Source: Paroedura picta
Lineage: Eukaryota > Chordata > Lepidosauria > Squamata > Gekkonidae
DNA length: 64,000 nt
NCBI RefSeq assembly: GCF_049243985.1
Contig: NC_135381.1
Location: forward strand, 22,182,345 to 22,246,344
Reading direction: 5' to 3'
The notes under the pieces were generated by a model. That model saw only the letters and a program-made list of their open reading frames with translations, did no database searches and was not told where the DNA came from. Positions 33,045-43,400 of this stretch are shown here, piece by piece (the first letter of the stretch is position 1; every line of letters starts with the position of its first letter). Made by a program: the position numbers and the translations under genes.

Positions 33045-33262
33045 TGCTGTGGTTACAGTGCTGGTCAAGGCTCTGTCAGGTGCTGGTTTGAATTCCTATT
33101 TTGCTGTAAAAATTCACTTGGTGGTTCTCAAGCAGTCACACTCTCAAAGCCTAACCTACCTCACAGGGTTGTGGGTTTGATAATGAAAAAGGAGATCAGA
33201 GAGCATTGTAAGCTGCTTTGGATCCCCACTGAAGAGAAAAGCAGGATATAAATATCTAAATA
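33045..33262 (+). mobile_element. Old tRNA-derived SINE copy with L2-like tail
   Basis: TGCTGGTTTGAATTCC (B-box-like), CCTAACCTACCTCACAGGGT, ATTGTAAGCTGCTTTGGATC and GAAAAGCAGGATATAAATAT follow the order of the 29.4-kb SINE. It is a diverged copy. Confidence 0.6.
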
Positions 33263-33766
33263 GAAAGCAATAAATTTACATGTGTTACTGTGTTACTGTC
33301 TCTGCACCTTTGCCATCTGATTTCCTTTAGTTTCCCCCCTCTCCACAGGTTGCTTTCATAATTACCTGTAGGGAAGATGACATTGGTGGATGGAAGAGAG
33401 CTGCTGATGGTGAATGACCAGTTGTTGATCTACTCCCTTCCAAGCACACAGAGATCATGTTCTTTCAGACGGAGCAGCTTTCCCGCTTTGCTGTGGAATT
33501 TGGTGGTGAATTGACAAGCAGTGGAGGTGAGCGTCCAGGGACAGGTATATATGGTTGTGCAGATCTTGCTAATTATCAAAGTTGTTGGGATGACTTTGTC
33601 AGTTAGAGCCAGCCCTTTCTTGGACTGCCAGGAACAATTATGCAAATAGGACATCAGCCTGGGGCAGGGAAGACTGATGAGGAATGAAGCAGGGAAAGTG
33701 GAAGATCTGGAGAGCAAGTGGGTTCTTTTACTAGCCACCTATTTGCCTCTCTGAAGGACTGGCAAA

Positions 33767-33947
33767 GACCGTTTACACACTGGGAACTTCACTGCCCCAG
33801 CTCCCTTGCAGGAGCACAAATTTGGGGTGGATGAGGCGCACCGGGCCCAATGCTCCCCCATGTGGGTGCAGGAAGAGGTGGGGCAACCTGCCACGACTAA
33901 AACTCCAGCCTGCAGCCCGGCATGAAACCTCCAGTGTGTAAACGGTC
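33767..33947. mobile_element. Inverted-repeat element with GACCGTTTACACACTGG ends
   Basis: GACCGTTTACACACTGG and CCAGTGTGTAAACGGTC form an exact 17-base inverted pair around a 181-bp GC-rich non-coding body. AAA lies on both sides and could be a 3-bp duplication or chance. The ends resemble the CCGATTATGCAC family with TTACACAC in place of TTATGCAC. The superfamily is not assigned. Confidence 0.75.
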
Positions 33948-34078
33948 AAAGAGGAACATGGGATGTGAATACATTTCTTTTGTTTTATAGTCTCAAGTGT
34001 GATTTAGTTGATTTTCTCCCTGCCAGCTGAAAACAGTTACCTGAATAACAATAATAATTTATACAACAACATTCCAAA

Positions 34079-34280
34079 TGCTTCACTGTCTGGTGCATAT
34101 TTATCCTGCTCTCTGCCCAAGGAGCTTGGAGCAGAGCCCAGGGTTTCCATCTTATCCCCACAACAACCCAGTGAGGCAGGTTAGGCTGAGACAGAGCGAC
34201 TGGCCCATGTTCAGCATTCGAACCCAGGTCTTTCAAATCCTACTCCCGCACCCTACCCACTATAATACATTGGCTCTGCT
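34079..34280 (-). mobile_element. Old tRNA-derived SINE copy
   Basis: CCCCACAACAACCCAGTGAG, GAGACAGAGCGACTGGCCCA, CATTCGAACCCAGGTC and CCCACTATAATACATTGGCT are the complement of body, B box and tRNA-like head. The tail lies near 34079-34130. Confidence 0.6.
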
Positions 34281-34304
34281 GTGTATGTGGATCTGTCGAG
34301 GACC

Positions 34305-34785
34305 GAACTTGAGGTCTGAGTTGCTGGGGTGAGTGCAGTCGGCAAGGCAAGCGGGTGGAGGCGCAGCCATGCAGGGCAAGCTGCAGGACAAGGAGGACAA
34401 GCTGCGGAAGCTGAACTGCCACCTGTGCACCTACGTGAGGCGGGTGCAGGTGCTGGAGGAGGAGAATGGGCGCCTGGTGCGGTAGATAGCGGCATGGGCA
34501 GGAGCGGCAGGAGCGGCAGCCCCTCGGAGGAGGAGGAGGTGGCCAAGCTGTTGCTGGTGGTGGCCAAAGTTGAGCTGGTCCCGCGGGGCGGCACCGCTGG
34601 AGTGGGATGCACTGTGTGGTGAGCGGGCATGCCTGGAGAGACTGGGCGCATAGCTGCAGGAGTTACGCCACCTCCTGGAGCCCGAGACTTCCGAGCAGCG
34701 CCACCACCTGAAGCTCCTGGCAGGAGACTGCGCTGTGCTGGAGGTGCTCCCAAGGCAGCAGCCGGGGAGGAGGATGAGGAGGAGC
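34305..34785 (+). pseudogene. Intermediate-filament-like coding remnant
   Basis: From 34368 the plus strand reads KLQDKEDKLRKLNCHLCTYV, then RRVQVLEEENGRL. This resembles the start of the coil 1A rod in lamins and other intermediate filaments (LQ-KE-LR-LN-L-Y--RV--LE-EN). A stop follows at 34483. Coiled-coil-like pieces continue in changing frames (EEEEVAKLLLVVAKVELV near 34527; DALCGERACLER near 34605). There are no introns over about 400 bases. High GC differs from the flanks. It could be a processed retrocopy or a host segment carried by the hAT element whose end follows at 34786. Confidence 0.4.
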
Positions 34786-34853
34786 CGCGGACCGGTACTG
34801 CCTGATCCACGGACTGGTACCAGTCCCTGGACCGGGGGTTGGGGACCACCGGT
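34786..34853. mobile_element. Right end of a hAT element (GGTTGGGGACCAC)
   Basis: CCGCGGACCGGTACTG, GTCCCTGGACCGGGGGTTGG and GGACCACCG match the terminus of the family found intact at 13432-13765. No matching left end was found upstream. Confidence 0.7.
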
Positions 34854-34877
34854 TTATATGGCTTGAACATCCTAAAG

Positions 34878-35082
34878 TAAGGTGATCAGATTTTAACATT
34901 GGTAAAGTGGGACACCATTGACGGGGGCAGGGGGGTGGTTCTTGATTTAAAATTTGGTCTATATGGAGCAACAAAAAGTTTCATAGAATGCATAGAACGC
35001 AAAAATTGTAATATATATATATTTTAATTTCAACATTACAGTTTGCCAGATACCCCCAGATGTCCCTCTGAAAGTCACCTTA
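34878..35082. mobile_element. hAT-like element with TAAGGTGA ends
   Basis: Ends TAAGGTGA and TCACCTTA are inverted and fit the hAT YARNG form. Exact 8-bp duplications TCCTAAAG flank it (34870-34877 and 35083-35090). The body has a G-run, a TA-rich core and AGATGTCCCTCTGAAAG. It is the opposite-strand relative of 24765-24976. There is no transposase. Confidence 0.88.
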
Positions 35083-35090
35083 TCCTAAAG

Positions 35091-36019
35091 CCCGATATAA
35101 ACACTCTATATTTCGTTTATTTCTTGAGGAGAAATGTACACCTCCTTTCCATCCAAGTAAGAGAATCAGCTAGTAGCACCGTAGATCCATAGATTTGTTT
35201 TGTTCTCCATAAACTGCCTCTGTTTCAGAATCATAAACTTCCCAGGCTACTAGAATTGTAATTGTTGAAAAATACTTCTGTGAAATGGCTGACAAGATGG
35301 CAATATATTTGACCTTCTACGGATGTTAAGCAGCCGTTGCACTTGCCTTGGGGCATTTGGCTTCCTGACACGGCCAATTATCCTATGATAACATCAACCC
35401 CACCGGTCTGCTCATTGCTGCTTTAGGAAACCTCTTTGGGTTGATAATGCCTGTTGATTAGCTGGGGAAACAGATTATTCTACATGAGCTGACTTTCCAA
35501 AGCCAACTTTGCAAATTGGGCACTTCATTTGTCCTCTTCCATTAAAAAGAGGTAATGATAGGACCTCCTTAAAACCAGCCAAAGCTGTAATCTCTCATAA
35601 TAATACTCCATGCTTCTGCAAGTTTATCTACTTTTTCGTCTTGAAACATTTGGCTCACATGGGAGAAACATTGTTGGATAGGGAAGGGAAGGTAATACTT
35701 GGGGAACTTGCAACCTTTTTACTTTGAGGAATACTTCCCATGCCCCTTGATGAAACCAGCTCACATTACATCAGTTCCTCTTGTCATCTCAGACCCATTT
35801 GCATGCCCAAGAACCCTCAACCATCACAGTAAGGATAAAAAGGTTGCCATATTTAACAAGCCTGTAAGGAAAGAACAAAAGGAAATATGGGAAAGCATAA
35901 GTGTGGTTAGTCCTAGCCCATTTGTTCAACATTTTGCTAATATGTTGTAGGGCCTCAGAAGCAGAAAGCTTTATTAATGCTCATGCTGAAGTAGAGGCAG
36001 TGTGGTGCAATAGCTAGAG
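35091..36019. other. Unassigned interval, no supported gene
   Basis: No repeat or gene recognised. Two consecutive frames at 35509-35950 show no domain. Confidence 0.35.
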
Positions 36020-36155
36020 CAGGGGTAGTCAAACTGCGGCCCTCCAGATGTCCATGGACTACAATTCCCAGGAGCCCCTGCCAGCGAATGCTGGCAGGGG
36101 CTCCTGGGAATTGTAGTCCATGGACATCTGGAGGGCTGCAGTTTGACTACCCTTG
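36020..36155. mobile_element. Palindromic hAT-type MITE, CAGGGGTAGTC family, 136 bp
   Basis: Arms begin CAGGGGTAGTCAAACTGCGG. The centre carries CCCTGCCAGCGAATGCTGGC, a short stem-loop. Exact 8-bp duplications AGCTAGAG flank it. Confidence 0.95.
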
Positions 36156-36219
36156 AGCTAGAGGTTTGGCCTGCAATGGTGGAAATTGGGGTTCATGTTC
36201 CAATTCTGGTCCTAGACCA

Positions 36220-36335
36220 ATATCCTGATCACTGTTATGTAAACTAAGTTCTATTACGATTTCTATGTTTTATGTAAACTGCCCTGAGCCTCAGGGAAGG
36301 TTGGTATATACAAATAAATAAATAAATACAAATGC
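36220..36335 (+). mobile_element. L2-like LINE 3' tail with AAAT repeat
   Basis: TTTTATGTAAACTGCCCTGA, GCCTCAGGGAAGGTTGGTAT and ATACAAATAAATAAATAAAT are the usual L2-like terminus. It is a short remnant. Confidence 0.7.
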
Positions 36336-36545
36336 TGCATCTTTCAGTTCTCAGAGTGAAGTCCTATGCTCATTTGGCTTACTCTCATGGAGGTCCTGCA
36401 TGGTAGACTACTACTGCTCTCATTTTCCAGACAGCCGGGAGAGGTTACATGATGATAATTTGCTGTAGCCTCTGATTCCTCGACGATGGTTCATATTTGG
36501 TTTTCTATTTGCTCATTTGTATTGGCTATTATACACAAAGTAAAT

Positions 36546-37558
36546 CTATCTCCTAATGGACGGCCACCCGGACTCTCCCCCAGAACCATTTGCCAGATGT
36601 TTCAAAGTGGTGACTGAATGGTTCGAGCAAAGTTGCCTGAAACTCAACCCCTCCAAGTCGGAGGTCCTGTGGCTGGGAGGTAGGGGGCAGGATCAGGTAG
36701 CGCGCTTACCCACCCTGGCAGGGGCGCAACTTACTTTCGTGTCCCAGGCCAGGAATCTGGGTGTGACCCTTGATGCCTCCCTGACTATGGAGGCGCAAGT
36801 CAAGAGAGTAACAGGTCAGGCATTCTTTCATCTTCGCCAGGCTCGGCTACTAGCGCCCTACCTGTCCCCCGATCACTTGGCCTCAGTGATCCATGCAACA
36901 GTCACCTCCAGAATGTAATGCGCTCTATGCGGGCCTACCCTTTTCCTTGATCTGGAAACTTCAGCTAGTGCAAAATGCAGCTGCTAGGGTCCTCACTGGT
37001 ACACCTTGGGGGGCCCATATCCAGCCTGTGCTGAGGCACTTACATTGGTTGCCAATTGCTACTTGGATCCGGTTCAAGGTTTTGGTTTTAACCTTCAAGG
37101 CCTTATGCGGGTTGGGACCCACATACCTGATGGACTATGCCCCCCGCAGGGCTTTACACTCTGCGAGCAAGAACCTATTGGTCATTCCTGGCCCTAGGAA
37201 AGTGTGCCTAGCCTCGACCAGGGCTAGGGCCTTTTCGGTCCTGCCTCCTACCTGGTGGAATGAGCTCCTGGGTGAACTACGGGCCCTGCAGGATTTGTCA
37301 GCATTCCGGAGGGCCTGTAAAATGGAGCTCTTCCACCAGGTCTATTGTTGAGGCTGGGGTTAGAAGTGTACATCTCCATTCTCTCTGTCGTTTCGGCAAT
37401 GGGGGAGGTAATGGGATTCTTTTTCCATCATGTTGGGATTTTTTAATGTCTTTTAATGGGGATATTAATGGGGTTAAGACTACTGTTACCCGCCACAAGC
37501 CTATTAGGGAGTGGTGGGAAATAAATCAAATAATAATAATAATTAATAATAATAATAC
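36546..37558 (+). mobile_element. L2-like LINE, reverse-transcriptase C-terminal part and 3' UTR
   Basis: The element starts just after the position of the catalytic YADD motif and keeps SCLKLNPSKSEVLWLGGRG, RNLGVTLDASL, FFHLRQARLLAPYLSP and TVTSR (36556-36915). A second frame then gives NALYAGLPFSLIWKLQLVQN, LRHLHWLPIATWIRFKVL and FKALCGLGPTYLMDYAP to a stop near 37349. By comparison with the family, about 8 bases (within the DYCN codons) are missing at about 36912, which explains the frame change. The 3' UTR ends GTGGGAAATAAATCAAATAA and an AAT tail. The copy is 5'-truncated and inactive. Confidence 0.88.
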
Positions 37559-37559
37559 A

Positions 37560-39500
37560 TCAACATTGGAGGTGCCAGGAAGGAAGTTAATCCGGCCAAA
37601 TGCAGAACATCTAAATACTGGGGCTTTGGGAGTGGCTTTCTCAAATGTAGTGAGTTATATCCGCTCCTGGATATCATGGGGGAAAGGTAGTGTCACCATG
37701 GATCAATCATAGACATTGCAGAGGGAAAATTTAAAGCGCTAAATATCAAAATGGAAATTGAATAATGTGTAGATGACTTTTTAAAATTCAGGGTCACCCA
37801 GTTTAGATTCAGCCCTGGTATTAAAAAGACAGCTAGAGTGACCAATTCAAAAAATGGCAACTCAGTTCTCAACGTAAACCACTCCCTTTGGCCTGGAAGT
37901 CAACAAATTTCAAACTACTTAAATACCCAAATGCTTATCCATTTGTGTCCTATACTGACTGATGGGTAGTTATTAATGGGATGGAAGTAACTGGGGGCTT
38001 TTTTGCTATTTCATTGCCTTTGGCTCCATCAGTTCAGTAATAAGATTATCACCCAGTGTTGGAACAGAATGGTAATGTTATCTTTCCATTCAGTATTCTA
38101 TTTTTATGTGTGTCTAATGCTGGGTACCACGTTGATATTTAAATGTAATATTCCAAAGCATTTTGTAATCTTAAATGAAGGCCCTCCTATTTAATACCTT
38201 CCAAATTCCCATTATTTTCCTGCAACAGCCCTTCGAAGGTTTTCGTATTTACTTAACAGTTTCAAACCAATTACACAACTCATGTTAATAAAATACTAAG
38301 GATTTATTTTTTGCCTGTTCTGAAATCTAGCAAACTACTTCCCCCCTCTTTTATCTTCTTTGCAGTTTTTAAAAAGTCTTTTAGATGCTGACACTTCTGT
38401 ATTAGCTGATTCAAAGAGCTGCATTGCTTTTAGGTGAGCATTTCTGGCAATACTGGAAAGAAAAGTCTCCAAAACCCCCACCCCTAATGCTTGTAATGTT
38501 CAGTCCAAAGCTCTTCTTGCCACCAAATTAAAAGTTGCGTAACTTTATAATGGCCACACAACAAGATACATACTGTGTTAATGTGCACTTCAGTCAAATT
38601 TCTTGTTGGAAATATATACATTTTCTGTTCTTTTTCTTAAAAGCTTATCTTTTAAAATTTGGATGTGAGATTTAAAAGCAATTGATGTCAAAACTCTGTC
38701 AATATTTTGCCACAGGTCAAATGATTGCCTTCCCATCCCCATTTCATGTTCTTCCAAAACAAGCTATGGATAAATGATGGCATGTTTTGCTTTGCTCTCT
38801 GATTGTGACTTCAGATCAGAATTTTTTATCAAGTCTTTTAACGGGTGATGGTTTGTTTTCATTTTTCATCTTGTGCACTGATTTAAATATTTTAATTGGA
38901 CTGGGGTGAGAGGATGGAAATGTCCCTAAATGTTCCACTTTTGTTAAGCAAACCTCAGAGTCTTTCTCTGTTTTTTTTTGGGGGGGGGGCACTGAAATTG
39001 GTCATTCCTCCAGAAGGAAAACACCTGCCTGCTGGTTGCTAATTGTAGGGCTAAACTTCAGTTCATCCTCATCAGTGATTCTTTTTTCAGTCCAGTTTGA
39101 AGCCCAGAGCTCAGGTATAAGCAGAGATTCAGACAGAAGAGTAGCCTTCCAGTCAATGCAGAATGCTTTCTGCTGCCCATCAAGTAGCTGGAGCCCATTC
39201 TGCTAGGATTTGGTGGGAACATTTCCTGGAAGGCTTCAGCCCCAATAACTCTCTTTTGTTCCCCCTTTTCCAGATCAGCCCCTCTGTGCACTGTAATATG
39301 CTTTAACCTCTTAAATCACTTTCAACACAATAGGAACTAATTGAGAAATAAAATTGGTCAGGTCAGCTCTCCTGCCTTTGATCACTGCTTGGTTTGTAAA
39401 ATTAGTGCACCAAGCTTTTCTCTGCAAGGAATAAACATGAGCGCTGGCTAAGGTTGACAGCCGAAGCTGCTGCTAAAGGTACTGGAATGGAGACTGGGAA
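37560..39500. other. Unassigned AT-rich interval
   Basis: No recognisable repeat except a G-run near 38978. No exon supported. Confidence 0.35.
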
Positions 39501-39519
39501 AAAAGTGGGCTCCTTTAAA

Positions 39520-39685
39520 GTGGAAGGCAGCTTGATATGATGGGCAGAGGCTGTGACTTGGTAGCAGAACACATGATTTCCATGCAGGAAATCCCTGGTT
39601 CAGTCTTCAGTATCTCTCAGGCCTTTTCTGTCTCTGAGACCCTAAGAAGCCATTGCCAGCTATATGGAGCAGTGGTTTGACTCAG
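39520..39685 (+). mobile_element. tRNA-like SINE fragment
   Basis: AGCAGAACACATGATTTCCA, GGAAATCCCTGGTTCAGTC and GAGACCCTAAGAAGCCATTG match a reptile SINE that starts with a tRNA-like head and continues with a CTGAGACCCTGGAGAGCC-like body. The copy is diverged. Confidence 0.5.
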
Positions 39686-40140
39686 GTGCATGTTTATATT
39701 TCTCTTTAAGTTATTACCCTTGCAAAGAAGTATACTTGGTTGTAGCGACAAAGGGTAACAACTGTGGCTTCTCTTACAACTTTGTGTTGCTATAAGTACT
39801 GCAACCTTGGTTCTGTGTGTGCTTTGTGTTACTGAGAATCTCTTCCCTCTAACATGTCACCAGGGATGAAAGTAAGCCAGTGTCAACTGGTACTGAGTAC
39901 TGATAAGAAAATGGCTGAAGCTCTTTGAGCCCCTTGACAGAGGTGACTGCATTTGTAACCTTTCTTTATGTATTACCTTCCCTTTTTATAAACTGCTATA
40001 TTGTACAGCAGTGCATCTGAAATTTTGGTCTAAATGACTGTAAAATAAAGATTGACAGAGTACAGGTAAAGAAATGCAGGTCACTTTCACTCCTTCCTCC
40101 CACCTATGGGATTATGTGAATGAAGCTTTGTGAGCTAGAC

Positions 40141-40276
40141 CAGGGGTAGTCAACCTGTGGTCCTCCAGATGGCCATGGACTACAATTCCCATGAGCCCCT
40201 GCCAGTGTTTGCTGGCAGGAGCTCATGGGAATTGTAGTCCATTAACATCTGGAGGACCACAGGTTGACTACCGCTG
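40141..40276. mobile_element. Palindromic hAT-type MITE, CAGGGGTAGTC family, 136 bp
   Basis: Arms start CAGGGGTAGTCAACCTGTGG. The central stem-loop CCTGCCAGTGTTTGCTGGCA is present. Flanks AGCTAGAC and AGCTAAAC agree at 7 of 8 positions. Confidence 0.94.
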
Positions 40277-40382
40277 AGCTAAACCATTGATCGATATTGG
40301 CTTCTCTGACTGCCCTGGTTCTCTAGAGTTTCAGATGGATTTCTTTCACATTGCCTATCACCTGTTCCTTTTGTAACTGAAA

Positions 40383-40450
40383 ATACCAGGGATTGAACCT
40401 GGGGCCTATTCAGATGCAAAGCAAATGCTCTATCCTTGAGCCATGACCCC
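40383..40450 (-). mobile_element. tRNA-like SINE head fragment
   Basis: The complement of ACCAGGGATTGAACCTGGGG and GATGCAAAGCAAATGCTCTA gives a tRNA-like A and B box. It is the same family as 39520-39685 on the other strand. Confidence 0.5.
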
Positions 40451-43400
40451 TTCCCTGCAACAGCTGATGCCCACTTCTATAACTGCAGTGGCTGGGGGGA
40501 AAGGCCATTGCAATCTGAGTCATTTTCCTTCTAAGTTCGTGGTAGGTGGGAACAAGGAGGCCTTTGCAAAATACATTAGGGACATGAAAATAAGGTTTAG
40601 AACAATGGAAAAGAAAGGCAAGGGAGATGTCACTTGGAGGAACGTTGAAGATGGATGTTTGGGAATGTGGCCTTTGCTCTTTCATCCTGTCGCAGGGGAT
40701 CAGAGCAGGAAGCAGAGAGATCCTCTCTTCCTAAAACTCCCCAAACTGTCTTAAGAGAGCACCATAATAGAGGCTCTGGTTGCCCTGAATAGTTGCATTC
40801 ATTGTAAAAGTTGACATACACCGGTCATCCATTCACCTCCTTTGTCATCTGTTACTATTTGCTATGGTCTGACATGTTAGGGCCCTCTTAGTGAGGCGTG
40901 TCCCACTGAGTGGGGCTTACTCATGTCTAACTGAACATCAGACCACGGTCTCCTCTTGCGATTCCAGAAAAGCTAAATAAAACCAGAGAACCACATATCC
41001 ATTCCAATATCATGCAGGTATGAAATCTACTGAAAGAATTTCATTTTGTTGCTCTATTTTCCAGTGGTAGATTTCTGCCAAAAAAGGGGGAGAAGAAATT
41101 GATTTTTCCAATTTGAATTTTGGCTTGCCAAGTTCTTTCAATATTGTTGATCCTGGCTTTGACAAAAGACCTCAGGTCATATATGCTTACTTTGCTCACC
41201 TTCACATTCCACTGTGGGTTTTGCCGTTTTAAGTGTTTATAAGCACTTCTTGAACATGTTAAATGTAATTAAAAGGGTAACTATGTAGAAAGAGCTGGAA
41301 CCTGCAGTAAAATTCTTTTCTGTATAAATTAGCAATAAGCAATAGTCTGAAGTCTTTAACAGAGTTTTGTTGGGGTTGTTGATCACCATTGTTTGTTGAT
41401 CACTCACAATTACGTGGTATATTTTGTCAATAGACAAATCCCTCTCTTTCAGCTTCCCTCTGCATAAAAAAGTATTTGATTGATTGTTTTGCAAAACAAT
41501 CACCCAGGAACTAATTGTTGTGTTTCTTCCTTCCCCCCTAAATTTTGATTGCTTTGTTATGCTGTATAACTTGTTATCTTAGATTTTGTATGAATCTGCT
41601 ATCATATGCTGGCTGTACCTTTTCTTTAAATAATATTGCTTGATATCTTGCATTTTATTGAAATAATTTCATTATTATTTCTTCGCTATAAAACTTTCAA
41701 GATGGCAAGCAGAAATAAAATATGCATAATTTAAGGCCCTTTAGAACCTGGGGCTGAATATCAGAGGGGTCGTTATGAAATGAGCTGCTAATGAAAACAC
41801 ACATTGTTTAGATTTTAGTGAGCATTTTGTGATGGTTCCTATCTTTGAGAGTGTGGGCTGTAGTGTTCCTATATTCAGATTGATCATCTATATTTATTTG
41901 GTTATGTTTTGCGAGATAAAGCCATAATATAAATATTTTACAATTAAAAAAACAACAGACCTCATGTTCAAATAATCAAAAACAAATTAAGTCAACAACA
42001 GCGAAAACAATAAAAGCAACAACAGTAAGTTCCCCCAATACTCAATGTATCAGTGGAGATCATAAATAATATAAACTTTGTTCATAAGCTGGAACTCAGT
42101 GATCGAGCCAACAACTAGAAGCCACTTTGAGCTGCAAGGAAAAAGTGTTATACAATATTTCTTAAAGAAGTACAACAAATACTGGCCTGGACCTGGAGAA
42201 AGGGGTAGGAGGGTCCAAAAAGACTGTGCTGGGGATCAGCGGATCCCTGCAAAGCAAAACTATGTGAGGCAGGGTTGACAAGATGGAGAAGAAAAACGTA
42301 TCAGATCCAGCCCACTAAAAATAAACACAATTATATGCCAAAGTGTGATCAACAGCTCTGCTAGGTTCTGTTAAGTCTATGAAGTTAGCCATTCTTGTGT
42401 TTGTGCTGGCTACCGTGGGCCGTCATCATGGTGTCTTTGCTGAGGGTTCTATCCGTGGTACCAATGACACACTCTGCCCAAAGTTCACATGCACAGGAAT
42501 CCATTGGTCACGAACATTTAGCTGAAAGGAAAGAAGCCATCCCATCAATCTTCTTGCAAAGCAGTGATGACCCCACTGTGCACTGCCACTGCTTTCTCTT
42601 TTTTTAACCCTCTGTATAGTTTTCTATTCTGGGGCAAAGTCTGGAAACAGTCAGCTTGAAGGCACTCCCCCCCTTCCCCAGCCAGTGGCATCCATCAATT
42701 GCAAACAGTAACACTTTGTTAGGGGCGGCAACGACAATGTTCCCGTTCCAACAGAAAGACGCATTTATCGCAGCTGCATTAACACCAATGAATTTGCTAC
42801 GGTTGGCCTTTTAGAACGAGCACCAAGTCAATGAAGAACAGGGCTGCATAACAGACCTTTGCTTTGAGTACATGGGGTTCAAAATGAAACCCAAATTGCG
42901 AAGGATGGGTTTTACAAAGCTCTCCTGACTCTCATTTCCAAGGGCCAATTCTGTCAGCATAGATCTAACATCTTGGACACTTAAGATAGAGATATCAGAG
43001 ATGGCCCTCTCATGTGTTTGAATGGCATTCCCCACACATAGTTCGTTTTGTGTCATTTAAACGGTAAAGAAGCTTTTGGAAGCTGTGTTATTGGCGGACA
43101 AAATGAGAGTGATAAATGGCAACAAGATAAACTTCTAAATTAACCTGCAGGATATAATAGCTAGCTTCTTTCAAGAAATATCTGACATCTGCAATGAGCA
43201 AGATAAGCTTTGAAAGAGGTCAGATGCAAAGGTTATTCAAGCTTTAGCCTTACCAAAATGAAAAACCTACTACATAAATGTATCATTCTTCTCCTTAAAG
43301 TGGCCATTCAAAAACTATTTCTTTAAACAGCATTTAGAAATCTGAATTATAATGGTTTATTATTTATGTTATGATTTATTGATGTCATATGCATGGCATT

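Noticed and set aside
33324-33420. Good polypyrimidine tract and AG near 33348
   Set aside because: The following frames close within about 22 codons, and no partner exon or donor was found.
34253-34870. A 205-residue minus-strand frame rich in Pro, Ala and Ser
   Set aside because: It is the antisense of a GC-rich stretch. The plus strand carries the recognisable filament-like motifs, and the minus frame has no domain.
39520-40450. Functional tRNA genes
   Set aside because: The tRNA-like boxes belong to SINE heads. No complete cloverleaf with acceptor stem and terminator was found.
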